NCBI GenBank assembly: GCA_963402885.1
Contig: OY727101.1
Span: 10,178,917 to 10,242,916, forward strand
DNA: 64,000 nucleotides
Reading direction: 5' to 3'
DNA from: Antedon bifida
Lineage: Eukaryota > Echinodermata > Crinoidea > Comatulida > Antedonidae
Positions 45,015 to 56,471 of this stretch are shown here, piece by piece. Made by a program: the position numbers and the translations under genes. The notes beneath the pieces are model-generated. The model did not search any database. It was not told the DNA's origin and worked only from the letters and a program-made list of their open reading frames with translations. Every line of letters starts with the position of its first letter. The first letter of the stretch is position 1.

Positions 45015-47185
45015 AGACCTGCTCCAAAGCAAGTAAATTCAAAGCTAAAGAGCCTGCAAAAGCAGTACACCATTGCAAAAGACAATAACTCGGGGAGGGA
45101 ACGAATTACTTGTCCCCATTACGATGTTTTCTGTGCTCTCACAACATCTCTATCACTAGGGCTAGGCTCTTGAAAGTGAGGCGTAAAACTCCCTTTATTT
45201 TAATTATCGACCAAATAAATGAATGGCAAGATGAACTTTAACACGACCACCCAAGAAGTATTGTTAGCAGAAACAGGGTACTAAAAAATACAGTATAAAA
45301 AATACCGTATTTTATACCGTATTTTCATACCGTATTTTGTGCAGTTGCAGCAAAAAACAGGCCCATAGAGACATGTATTTGGTCTTAAATTGTTCCAAAC
45401 ATATGTTTATTTTCATTCTAATGAAACATTTTATCAATATGTGGTAATTTGTTTTTACTCGTTGTAAGGATGTGATTTCTGACATAATTCCGTAATTCTA
45501 TTTTTTAACACATAATTCCATAATTATATTTCTGAACAAATTAAAGGCCAAAAATAGTACAAAATTTCTTTTTACTCCAAATTGTTTAATTGGAAAAAGA
45601 CATTGCTGCAAGTTATTGTTATTATTCAGACAAATTAATGATGACACTGCCTGGAATTTTGTTTCAATAAAACATAAAGTATAGTATAGTAGGCCTACCA
45701 TTACAGTAGATATAAAATACGGACATTTTAAAAATAAAAATAAATTTGAATTTGGAAAATTAGAGCTAATAATGCATAAAGCATCTATGTGTAATTATGG
45801 TGGCGCTAGACCCCAATTTGCATACACACCTGAGTGGTGGCGTGCTAGGTATTACTGTATATAAAGGACGTGTTGTTTTGCCATTAAACACTTGTACTTA
45901 TCGTAACTTACATGGTCGTCTCTCTGTCTCATTTCTTTCGTCTAACACCAGATTTTACACTATGCGCTTCACAAAAATATAACACGTTTTCAATAAAACA
46001 ACAGAAACTAAACTACCAACATCTTGCCAAACCCACATAACTATATTCGGTTTACCAGCAATTTCATACCTAGACAAAGTGAATCAGGGAAGAATGCAAT
46101 TACATGTTTTAATGTTTGATGTAAGATTCGCGAGTTTTCCATGTAATTCACAATAAAGAATGAAAGTGTTTGTCGAAGAGGTGATTTTTAAAAGCTGCTT
46201 AAATATGGGGATTGAAAGAGTCTGATGATTGACGAAAAGTATGTTCGCAATGCAATTTTGTAGATAGACAATACTGGTATGAACAAGAGTCTGAAAAAAT
46301 ACAGGTCTCAAATACCTAATTCTAGTCACTATCAGACAAAATGTTTGTTATAATGAATACAAAAATATACATGCTCTGACCAATTTAAATCAAATGTTAA
46401 CTTTGTGTGATCAATATATATTGAGATACAAGAAAACCGAGGTCAAATGTCAATTCAGCCATTTCTGGCCACAATTTACTAAAATTACAATCATTAGAAT
46501 GAATATAAACATATATGTTCGGAACAATTTAAGACCAAATACATGTCTCTATGACCAGTAGTTATCAAGATAGGAGGTCAGGGTCAAAGGTTAATGAAGC
46601 CATTTCTGGCCACATATTGATAACATGTTTTATTAGAATGAATATAAACATATATGTTCCGAAGAATTTAAGACCAAATACATGTCTCTATGACCAGCAG
46701 TTATCGAGATAGAAGGTCAGAGTAAAAGATCAATAGCAATATTTCCATTCATGTCTCTCGGTTGAAGTTGTTATTGCATAATTATAGAAGACGCGCTGTT
46801 CTCTCGGTTGTAAACTGAATGCTTAAACATTGACGCGCGCTGTCATTGGCGTCGAAGGAAAGCTTTTCATTATTTTTTGCTAATGCTATGTCTCTACCTG
46901 TTGAATGCTTTAACAATAAACGCGCACTGTCCTTGGGTCTTGAAGATGAGTTTTTCATAGATGTTTAATGTCCCAAAGCATTATATACATCGAACGGATG
47001 CTATTGTTTAAACGGCAAGTTATGTAATATACCCGCCTACTACCTGTTAAATGCTTAAACACAATGATGCGCGCTTTGCCAGATTAGCTCTATCGTCGAC
47101 AAAGAGAGATGGTCTATTGCAGAGGATTTCTGTTTGCAATCTTCTGCTTACACAATAAAGGCGCGGGCTGTCGTTGATTAATTTA
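45015..47185. repeat. Repeat-bearing spacer before the receptor cluster
   Basis: 46444-46583 and 46584-46728 are a tandem duplication (GCCATTTCTGGCCACA, GACCAAATACATGTCTCTAT). An inverted partial copy is at 45358-45450. 46810-47180 holds four degenerate units with AATGCTTAAACA...GCGCGC. ATACCGTATTTT words repeat at 45302-45347. No gene is seen. Confidence 0.6.
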
Positions 47186-48560
47186 ACAATGGATTATAAC
47201 CAACAGCTGTATAAACTTTTGCCCTGGCTTGATGATCTCGTTTCTTTAGAACAATTACATATAAGGCATTGTGATTATCTACAATATATCCTAAGGTATT
47301 TAACAATTGTAAAAAACTAATAAAAGTTAATTTTACAAGAAACTCTATAACTATATATTCACTCCGGAACTTTCCAGAATTTACCAGATCTTAAATATTT
47401 ATATCTAAACAACAATAAGATTACCAGTATACCACTATTCGCATCTAAAGGTTCATCGCGATTACAATGATGACTCTAGATAACAACTTGCTGACTAAAA
47501 TCACAAAGTATGCTGGACTCCAAAATCTGACTCAATTACAGTTTCTAAATTTGGCGTACAACAAATTTCATTGTGATTTGGTGTGGTTTAGAAAATGGAT
47601 TGGGACAACGAATGTTACAATTCAAGACATCAACAACACAAAATGTATCCCATATGAAGGCGTCCATTACAAGAAAATAATGGAATTTAATCCTAATGAA
47701 CTAAACAACAGCAAATTTGAAAAAATCTTTAAATATACAATTCCCTCTCTTTCAGCTGGGCTTAGTGTTGTAATTGTGTATGCTGTTTTTTACCGTTACA
47801 TATTCTATTTAAGGTAAGATCAGGTGTATTATAAATAAAAAAAACCCAAAAGTGAAATATCGATATCTGATTAGTTAGTTTTTTTTCAACATTTTCAATA
47901 TTAAATATAGACCTATTTAATCATATTGAATGTTACCGTTTTATAAATGTTTAAACCATACGTTTTTCTTTTTAATTTTAATTTTAAAATCAAATATATT
48001 GCGAAAGATAAGTTAATTGTAAGTAAGTAAGCCCCTCTGCTAAAATCAGAAGCAAGATAATATATAGAAACACGTCGAGGGACACACAAGCTTCGGCTTT
48101 ATAAGTCTCAACATCAAGTAAATCAAGATAAAACTATTTTATGAATTATCTTGCATTATGTAAATCGGCAATGAATTTTATTTATTTCAATGCAACCAAG
48201 GACTTCCTACTGTTAACGAAGAAAACATTCGGTATGACGTGTTTGTCTGTTACAACAGCAAAGACCAACAATGGGTTCTGAAAACCTTACAGCCATCGTT
48301 GGAGGTGCAGCGAAATGTTAGACTCTTTGTTGACTATCTAGACTTTATTCCAGGAGAAGCAATCGTTACAAACATTGCAAATGGTGTTAAACACTGTCGT
48401 AAGGTTTTGTTAGTTGTGTCCAAATATTTTTCCAAAGTAAGTGGTGTAACTTCGAATAAGAGATGGCGCGCATGCGTATGTTTGACAACCATAAAGATAT
48501 CTTGATAATGGTATTACTTGAAAAGGTGTCACCTAAAGACATGCCGATACTCAATCATTT
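47186..48560 (+). pseudogene. TLR-like receptor copy a (truncated)
   Basis: It begins abruptly at the sequence equivalent to residue about 145 of copy d (NNGL-type region TAACAATGGATTATAACC), so the signal peptide and first LRRs are missing. The remaining LRR part has frame breaks before 47467. Then come NLTQLQFLNLAYNKFHCDLV WFRKWIG (LRR C-cap, one CDC reduced), a TM segment, and a donor at 47814. The TIR exon lacks its acceptor and first about 50 bp, keeps YDVFVCYNSKDQQWVLKTLQ and FIPGEAIVTNIA, shifts frame near 48440, and stops short near 48553. A dead copy. Confidence 0.85.
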
Positions 48561-49034
48561 CTAACAGCAAGCACATGACTCAAGTTAATGCTTTCTGACT
48601 AATACCACATTCACATCGACTAGCAAACTCCACACCTGTGTTATTTTGGTGTGCGTTCCGGCAGGGAAGACTAAAATTAAATTTTACTCTTCCTTGATTC
48701 AGGTGTGCTTAAACTCCAAAATATCTGAGGCAAAGGAAAAGGGTATGATGTATAGTATTATGATTAGGCAGTAGTGCTCTTTTTGGCAATGAGAAATATC
48801 CTGATGATATTGCCTTATAAATTGATTGTACTCTAAATGTAGTACTGTATATAATGCTTTTAAAAGTTCTATTAGGTTAAATTAACTATTAAGAATTGAC
48901 TTTTTAATAATTAATTAATTAATTAATTAAACTACTTATTAATGTGTCTTCCTCTCGTATCTAATTTGCTAATTAAAGCTTTGTTAATGTATTTCTTTAT
49001 TTGTAACTGACTTATGCTTGCATACGGATCCGAA
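48561..49034. other. Spacer after receptor copy a
   Basis: 48610-48740 shares CTCCACACCTGTGTT, GTGTGCGTTC and AAACTCCAAA with 58520-58575 behind copy c, so this is duplicated 3' sequence. (TTAA)n lies at 48906-48929. Confidence 0.55.
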
Positions 49035-51411
49035 TATATGTACATGTGGTATCTGATTGGCTAATTCTTGCTTCAACCTTAAACTCCCTACATATTCTAA
49101 GTACATGTGTTATCTGATTGGCTAATTCTTGCTTCAACCTTAAACTCCCTACATAATCTATGTACATCTGGTATCTGATTGGCTAATTCTTGCTTCAACC
49201 TTAAACTTCCTAAATATTCTATGTACATATGTTATCTGATTGGCTAATTCTTACTTCAACCTAAAACTTCCTACATATTCTATGTACATGTGTTATCTGA
49301 TTAGCTAATTCTTACTTCAACCTAAAACTTCCTACATATTCTATGTACATGTGTTATCTGATTGGCTAATTCTTGCTTCAACCTTAAACTCTCCACAAAT
49401 TCTAAGTAAATGTGTTCTCTGATTGGCTAATTTTTGCTTCAACCATAAACTCCCTACATATTCTATGTACATATGGTATCCGATTGGCTAATTGTTGCTT
49501 CAACCTTAAACTTCCTACATATTCTATGTACATATGGTATCTGATTGGCTAATTCTTGCTTCAACCTTAAACTCCCTACATAATCTATATACATATGTTA
49601 TCTGATTGGCTAATTCTTACTTCAACCTTAAACTTCCTAAATATTCTATGTACATGTGTTATCTGATTGGCTAATTCTTACTTCAACCTTAAACTCCCTA
49701 CATAATCTATGTACATCTGGTATCTGATTGGCTAATTCTTGCTTCAACCTTAAACTTCCTAAATATTCTATGTACATATGTTATCTGATTGGCTAATTCT
49801 TACTTCAACCTAAAACTTCCTACATATTCTATGTACATGTGTTATCTGATTAGCTAATTCTTACTTCAACCTAAAACTTCCTACATATTCTATGTACATG
49901 TGTTATCTGATTGGCTAATTCTTGCTTCAACCTTAAACTCTCCACAAATTCTAAGTAAATGTGTTCTCTGATTGGCTAATTTTTGCTTCAACCATAAACT
50001 CCCTACATATTCTATGTACATGTGGTATCTGATTGGCTAATTCTTGCTTCAACCTTAAACTCTCCACAAATTCTAAGTAAATGTGTTCTCTGATTGGCTA
50101 ATTTTTGCTTCAACCATAAACTCCCTACATATTCTATGTACATATGGTATCCGATTGGCTAATTGTTGCTTCAACCTTAAACTTCCTACATATTCTATGT
50201 ACATATGGTATCTGATTGGCTAATTCTTGCTTCAACCTTAAACTCCCTACATAATCTATATACATATGTTATCTGATTGGCTAATTCTTACTTCAACCTT
50301 AAACTTCCTAAATATTCTATGTACATATGTTATCCGATTGGCTAATTCTGACTTCAACCTAAAACTTCCTACATATTCTATGTACATGTGTTATCTGATT
50401 AGCTAATTCTTACTTCAACCTAAAACTTCCTACATATTCTATGTACATGTGTTATCTGATTAGCTAATTCTTACTTCAACCTTAAACTCCCTACACATTC
50501 TATGTACATCTGGTATCTGATTTGCTAATTCTTACTTCAACCTTAAACTCCCTACATAATCTATGTACATAAGGTATCTGATTGGCTAATTCTTACTTCA
50601 ACCTTAAACTCCCTACATAATCTATGTACATGTGTTCTCTGATTGGCTAATTTTTGCTTCAACCATAAACTCCCTACATATTCTATGTACATGTGGTATC
50701 TGATTGGCTAATTCTTGCTTCAACCTTAAACTCCCTACATAATCTATGTACATGTGTTCTCTGATTGGCTAATTTTTGCTTCAACCATAAACTCCCTACA
50801 TATTCTATGTACATGTGGTATCTGATTGGCTAATTCTTGCTTCAACCTTAAACTCTCCACAAATTCTAAGTAAATGTGTTCTCTGATTGGCTAATTTTTG
50901 CTTCAACCATAAACTCCCTACATATTCTATGTACATATGGTATCCGATTGGCTAATTGTTGCTTCAACCTTAAACTTCCTACATATTCTATGTACATATG
51001 GTATCTGATTGGCTAATTCTTGCTTCAACCTTAAACTCCCTACATAATCTATATACATATGTTATCTGATTGGCTAATTCTTACTTCAACCTTAAACTTC
51101 CTAAATATTCTATGTACATATGTTATCCGATTGGCTAATTCTGACTTCAACCTAAAACTTCCTACATATTCTATGTACATGTGTTATCTGATTGGCTAAT
51201 TCTTACTTCAACCTAAAACTCCCTACATAATCTATGTACATGTGTTATCTGATTGGCTAACTCTTGCTTCAACCTTAAACTCCCTACATAATCTATGTAC
51301 ATGTATTATCTGATTGGCTAATTCTTACTTCAACCTTAAACTTCCTACATATTCTATGTACATCTGGTATCTAATTGGCTAATTCTTTCTTCAACCTTAA
51401 ACTTCCTACAT
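49035..51411. repeat. 61-bp satellite, about 39 units
   Basis: The unit has ATCTGATTGGCTAATTC, TTGCTTCAACC, TAAACTCCCTACATATTC and TATGTACATGTGGT. The period is 61 bp throughout. The variant CTCCACAAATTCTAAGTAAA starts at 49391, 49940, 50062 and 50855; the spacings are 9, 2 and 13 units, which shows block duplication within the array. Single degenerate units also exist at about 54400-54455 and 54605-54665 behind receptor copy b. Most units hold CTGATTGGCTAA, an NF-Y (CCAAT box) type word. Confidence 0.95.
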
Positions 51412-52071
51412 ATGTGAATATCTACAACCGAAAGCTAATGAAAACTTAGAGAAATACTCACTCATGCTCTGCTATTCACTGTATCATGATGCACCGATCC
51501 TTTATTTAACTATTACCATTCAGCGTTTGCTAGTTCTTTTTTAAACGATGCAAGTTCATTCCTTCGCGTTCAGAACCAGCAACATCTACCATTTGCGTAC
51601 ACGACATTTTGCATGCTATTTGCATAATTAATAAATCATGTTGGCGCTTTCGTAACAAACTGCTGTCACTAATTTGTAAATAACGAATTTTTGTTTTTTG
51701 TATTTTATGGGCTCATCCCACTTTTATTTAATTTTTAAATAAGAATATAGAATATCTTATATTAGAATATTATTATTTTATCATTATATAATATAATAAT
51801 AGATCTCGTAGTTGAAAACAAAATAAAGGTTGCTTTAGCAATAGTTACATAAAATGTATAGGATAATAAAGATGTATACTCGCTACGTATATACTTAAAT
51901 AGGGAAGAATGCACCAAGAGATTTTGAGAAGCTTTATTGTCGCCTAACTGTCGCGCTGAATACCAATTTGATAGTGAAACCAGATCGAGATCATGCAAAT
52001 GTAGACATCATAGCAATGCTTAAGTAATTGGAAACATAAAAATGGAATTAATAATATTGTATATTTGATAC
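51412..52071. other. Region between satellite and receptor copy b
   Basis: 51420-51640 is homologous to 54690-54930 and in part to 62385-62500 (AGAGAAATACTCACTC, GATCCTTTATT, GACATTTTGCATG). It marks the 3' part of the duplicated receptor unit. No gene. Confidence 0.6.
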
Positions 52072-52081
52072 GAAAGTGAAA
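52072..52081 (+). promoter_or_regulatory. ISRE-like GAAAGTGAAA upstream of copy b
   Basis: Fits the IRF core GAAANNGAAA. It starts 160 bp before the ATG at 52232 and is followed by TATTAATAAAT, as in copies c and d. Confidence 0.5.
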
Positions 52082-52231
52082 TATTAATAAATAGTAATGA
52101 TATGTTTTGTACAATAAGAAATTTATCTATTCACTTTAAAAGGTTTCATTATCACTTCCTCTTAACATATTGTAAGCCTTCATTTTACAGTCAACTTGTA
52201 CTTCAACATAAAAGGTTTATACATTAAAACT

Positions 52232-54129
52232 ATGAATAATATGTGGAGTTTTCTTCAGGTTAATATCGTTCTTTCGGTAATATTTTGTCCTATAATTAGA
52301 GGTAAATTAACGTGTTACAAATACAATCCGTTGGAAAATGGAACTCAGCCGCTTGATGATTTCAGATGTCCTAAGCAATGTGACTGTCAATATTGCAAGG
52401 AAGAAACGGAAGTACACTACAGTCATGAAGTGTATTGTTCAAGCAGAGGATTGAAAGCTATTCCATCGCAAGATACGATGCCAACTGATGTTAATTATTA
52501 TCATCTGCAAGAAAACAGTATTTCGTTTCTGAAGAACTACTCTTTCCTGAATTTAACTAACCTGAAGTATTTACTACTTGATGGAAACAACCTGAATTAT
52601 AACAAAATTGAGATTGATGCATTTTAGTTTTGGATGAAAATGGTTCCTTATATAAACTTTTGTCCTGGTTTGATGATCTCGTATCTTTAGAACAATTATA
52701 TCTAGAAAAGTGTGGATTAACAACAATATATTCTAAGGTATTTAACAATTGCAAACAACTAATAAAAGTTGTACTTACAAGAAACTCTATAAACTATATT
52801 CACTCTGAAACTTTTCAGAATTTATCAGTTCTTAAATATGTATATCTAAGCAACAACCAGATTACCAGTATACCACCACAAGCATTTAAAGGTTCATCGC
52901 AATTACAACAAATGTCTATAGATAACAACCTGCTGACTACAATCACAGAAGATGTTGGACTTCAAAATCTTCTTCAATTACAGTTTATACATGTGGCGTA
53001 CAACAAATATTTATGTAACTGTTATTTAGTGTGGTTTAGAAAATGGATTGGTACAACGAATGTTACAATTCAAGACATCGACCACACAGAATGTAGCCCA
53101 TCTAAAGATAGTCAAGAATACACGACAATGTTGAATTTCGATCCCGATAAACTGCACTGTAGCAAGTTGGATAACATCTTAAGAATTACAATTCCTTGTG
53201 CTTCAGCTGGGCTTATTGTTGTAATTATGGTTGTCAATCTTTACCGTTACAGATTTCATTTAAGGTAAGATCAGTGCTATTAGTATTGTAACTATCTGAT
53301 TGCTTACGAAAAAAAACCAGACTTTTAATGTATTTAAAAATGTTTTGATTTTAATTTGTTTAAATTCCTTATAATTACTGACATTACAACACTATACGTT
53401 TATAAAATATTTTCCATGATAGCCCAAAAAGCTTATTAGGATCCAATTAAAAATTCATATCTGTATACTAGGTGAATCATTAACACAATCAGCATCAGTC
53501 GTCGATTTTAATGTTAACGTTTAATAAAATCTATTACATTATGTAATTTTTTTTTCAATTACTTATTTCAATTTAGGTATTGGAACCAACGACGACGCCT
53601 TCGCAAACAGTACCAGCGAATTTGTAACCAAGGACCTCCTCCCATCAACGGAGAAGACATCCGGTATGACGTGTTTGTCTGTTACAACAGCAAGGACATA
53701 CAATGGGTTCTTGATGTTTTACAGCCATCGTTGGAGGTGCAGCGAAATTTTAAACTATGCGTCGACTATCGAAATTTTATTCCAGGAGAAGCAATCGTTA
53801 CAAACATTGCAAATGCTGTTAAACTCAGTCGTAAGGTCTTGTTAGTTGTCTCCAAACATTTTGCCAAAAGTGAGTGGTGTAACTTTGAACTAGAGATGGC
53901 GCGCATGCGTATGTTCGACCATCATGAAGATATCTTAGTCGTCGTATTAATTGAGAAAGTTTCGGCCAAAGACATGCCGATACTCTTGCACAAGATATTA
54001 ACCACGACAACTTATATCGAGTGGGAAGAACATCCGGAGAGACAAGCATTGTTCTGGGCCAAGCTTGAAACAGCTCTTTTGTCACCTAACTGTCCTAAAG
54101 ATAGGCTCATTGATAACACCAGATATTAA
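52232..54129 (+). pseudogene. TLR-like receptor copy b (one frame break)
   Basis: Exon 1 52232-53264, exon 2 53577-54129 (donor AAG/GTAAGA, acceptor TTTAG). Exon 1: signal peptide MNNMWSFLQVNIVLSVIFC; LRR N-cap with CPKQCDCQYC; about seven LRRs; LRR C-cap NCYLVWFRKWIG; TM segment ASAGLIVVIMVV; then RYRFHLR. Exon 2: YDVFVCYNSKD (box 1), YRNFIPGEAIV (box 2, N in place of the usual D), SEWCNFELEMAR, and ALFWAKLE (box 3). About 25 bp are missing at 52622-52629 relative to copies c and d, so a TAG at 52625 ends the frame in the middle of the LRRs. It would be a cell-surface or endosomal pattern receptor signalling by TIR contacts. The frame break may be real or an assembly error. Confidence 0.85.
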
Positions 54130-55754
54130 TATCCGATAAGCAGTGGCCCTGTATGGTGATGATATTGTGTGTATATTTCTTGTACCACAAATTTAGTACT
54201 GTATACTAACATAAATTCTAGTCGGTTAGATTACCTAAATAAGCGTTTTCACCTCCTTGTCAGATGATTTTTAATTCAATTCTAATCAACTACTTATTAA
54301 TTTGTCCTCATCAAGTATCTAATTCGCTATGTATATAACATCTTTATTAATGTTTTAATAAATTATGTTGCATACGTATCGCATCTACATCTGTATCTGT
54401 TGTCTGATTGGCTATTTCGTGATTCAACCAGAAACTCTCTACATAGTCTATAGGCCTATTCTTGTTTACGTGAAAGCTAATGGAAACCTAGTCTAGATTG
54501 TGTGTCTACTTAATATTAGTAACAATATTTTGGCAAATTTGGCGTTCCATATGTATAATCTCGCAATCTCGACAATCTAAAAGCCGACTATCATGTGTGT
54601 TCGCATTTTACATCTGGTATTTGATTGGCTACTTCTTGCTTAAAACCTTAAACTTACATATTCTAAACTCGTGTTTTTGTGAAAGTTTACAACCGAAAGC
54701 TACTAGAAACCCACAATAAATAAAGAGAAATACTCACTCAATACTGCTTAGTCACATTACTTTGCACTGATCCTTTATTGAACTAAAACCGTTCATGTTT
54801 TGCTTGTCCTTTTTCAAGTGCAAGTTCATTCCTTCACGTTCATAACCAAATCAGCACCTACTCTTTGCATACAAGACATTTTGCATGGTATTTGTATAAT
54901 TAGTAAAACGTGTTTCTTTAGTTAACAAACTGCTATCACTAATTTTTAACATAACCTTGTGTTTTTGTGCATAAGATTATAGTGTGTAATTATTGATATA
55001 TTTCGTTATTTTATATAATGTAGGCTAAATTAAAAAAAACATAATTAAAACTTGAATCATCACTGTTATTGTTCAATTTCTAATGTAAATTTGAATAAAG
55101 GTGGCGTAAGCCTTAAACACATTTAAGAAGTAAATGTGGTATAAGATTTGTTCCCAGCAAACACAAAACGTTTGTAAAACCTAAACCAAACGTTTGAATT
55201 TGGGTTTTTTAAGGTTTAGTTTTATGCTAAAACGTTTTAAACACGTTTATCAACTTCAAATGTTCTAATCAAACAATGTTTGCATCAAAACGTTATAAAA
55301 ACGTTATAATAACGAATGCAAAACACTAAATTGAGAAATAATATATTTAAAATAACATGTTAGTTAGAATATAAACTAAAGAAATCAAAAATACAGTATA
55401 CCAATCCGATACTTCTCAATGTAAGTAGTGGTGACGAGGAGATTGTCTTCGGCCCAATCACTGATTTGTTTAAACTGATACGAATAGGTGACGGTTATCT
55501 ATGACATGATAGAACAGGACAGGGTGTGGTTAATTGTTCAGTGCAAAAGCAGCCCACAATACATCATGTAGTACCATATCTGCTGACGCCAACACACATA
55601 CACACACCATACAACTTTAGTTAAAAGTAGTTAAGACTACTAAATATTTTACCTTAAACCTTACCTAAAATTTTAAATAATCCTCAATTGTGTACAAACT
55701 ATGGTCTACCGATTGGAAAGCTTAAGCATTAAACAATCAGCCGAACAGCTGGGT
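54130..55754. repeat. Spacer after receptor copy b
   Basis: Single units of the 61-bp satellite sit at about 54400-54455 and 54605-54665. 54690-54930 is homologous to 51420-51640. 55155-55320 is rich in AAACGTTT words after CCCAGCAAACACAAAACG, likely a transposon end. No gene. Confidence 0.55.
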
Positions 55755-56020
55755 CCATGGGATGAAGGTTGTTGTTAGAAGACGCGATACTGCACGATGT
55801 ACGATGTGTCAAGATACAGCGTGCATAGCATGGCACAAGACATTAACTTTACAAAGTCCTCGTGATGTATCTTACATTAGAAAATTCAACATTTATCGTA
55901 CAATAAAGTTCCGACACTATTATGTACACACTTCAGTAGTTACTTTAATAACTTTCTACTGTACGCCGATTGTAGGTTTACGAGCCATACGTTGGTATTT
56001 TAAGACATAAGACATAAAGT
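55755..56020. repeat. Duplicated block upstream of receptor copy c
   Basis: Matches 60110-60360 upstream of copy d: GATGAAGGTTGTTGTTAGAAG, GGCACAAGACAT, ATTCAACATTTATCGTACA, ATAAAGTT. It is part of the receptor duplication unit and is not a gene by itself. Confidence 0.65.
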
Positions 56021-56305
56021 TTTAGTTTGGATGAAAGTCGATGAATTTCAGAAGTAATTAATGATTTTTGTAAAGAATTATTGAAGTTTTAGCGCATTAA
56101 ATTCTTGCATTTGTTTTAACAGTGGAATATTAATTAAATCATTAATAATTAGATTGTTTTGTCCAAGATGAAAGTTATAATAATTTATTTGAACCATTTA
56201 CATAAAAAGGAGATTAGAACGTCAAATTATTGCAGAAATAATGAAATTGATTGTTTGAAGAATTATTTCACTTTTATTGGAGCACCAAATTCTTGCATTT
56301 GCTAC

Positions 56306-56315
56306 GAAAGTGAAA
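56306..56315 (+). promoter_or_regulatory. ISRE-like GAAAGTGAAA upstream of copy c
   Basis: It starts 166 bp before the ATG at 56472, in a block of about 100 bp shared with copy d (AATTCTTGCATTTGCTAC before it, TATTAATAAATCATTATTTT after). Confidence 0.5.
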
Positions 56316-56471
56316 TATTAATAAATCATTATTTTCACATGTTGAACCATTACCTAAAAAGGAGATGTATAACGATATGTCATTCTCACTTCTCCTTATT
56401 ATAATACATACAGTATAGATTTCTCTCATTGTTACGTTATACTTTAAATAAAAAGTACATACAGTACCACT

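Noticed and set aside
49035-51411. CRISPR array
   Set aside because: The 61-bp units repeat over their whole length with no unique spacers, and the window is eukaryotic.
52622-52629. A small intron explaining the frame break in receptor copy b
   Set aside because: The change is a loss of about 25 bp relative to copies c and d, not an insertion, so splicing cannot restore the frame.
55762-56010. 82-aa ORF upstream of receptor copy c as a gene
   Set aside because: The homologous block at 60110-60360 does not keep the same frame, so it is shared upstream sequence and not a conserved protein.
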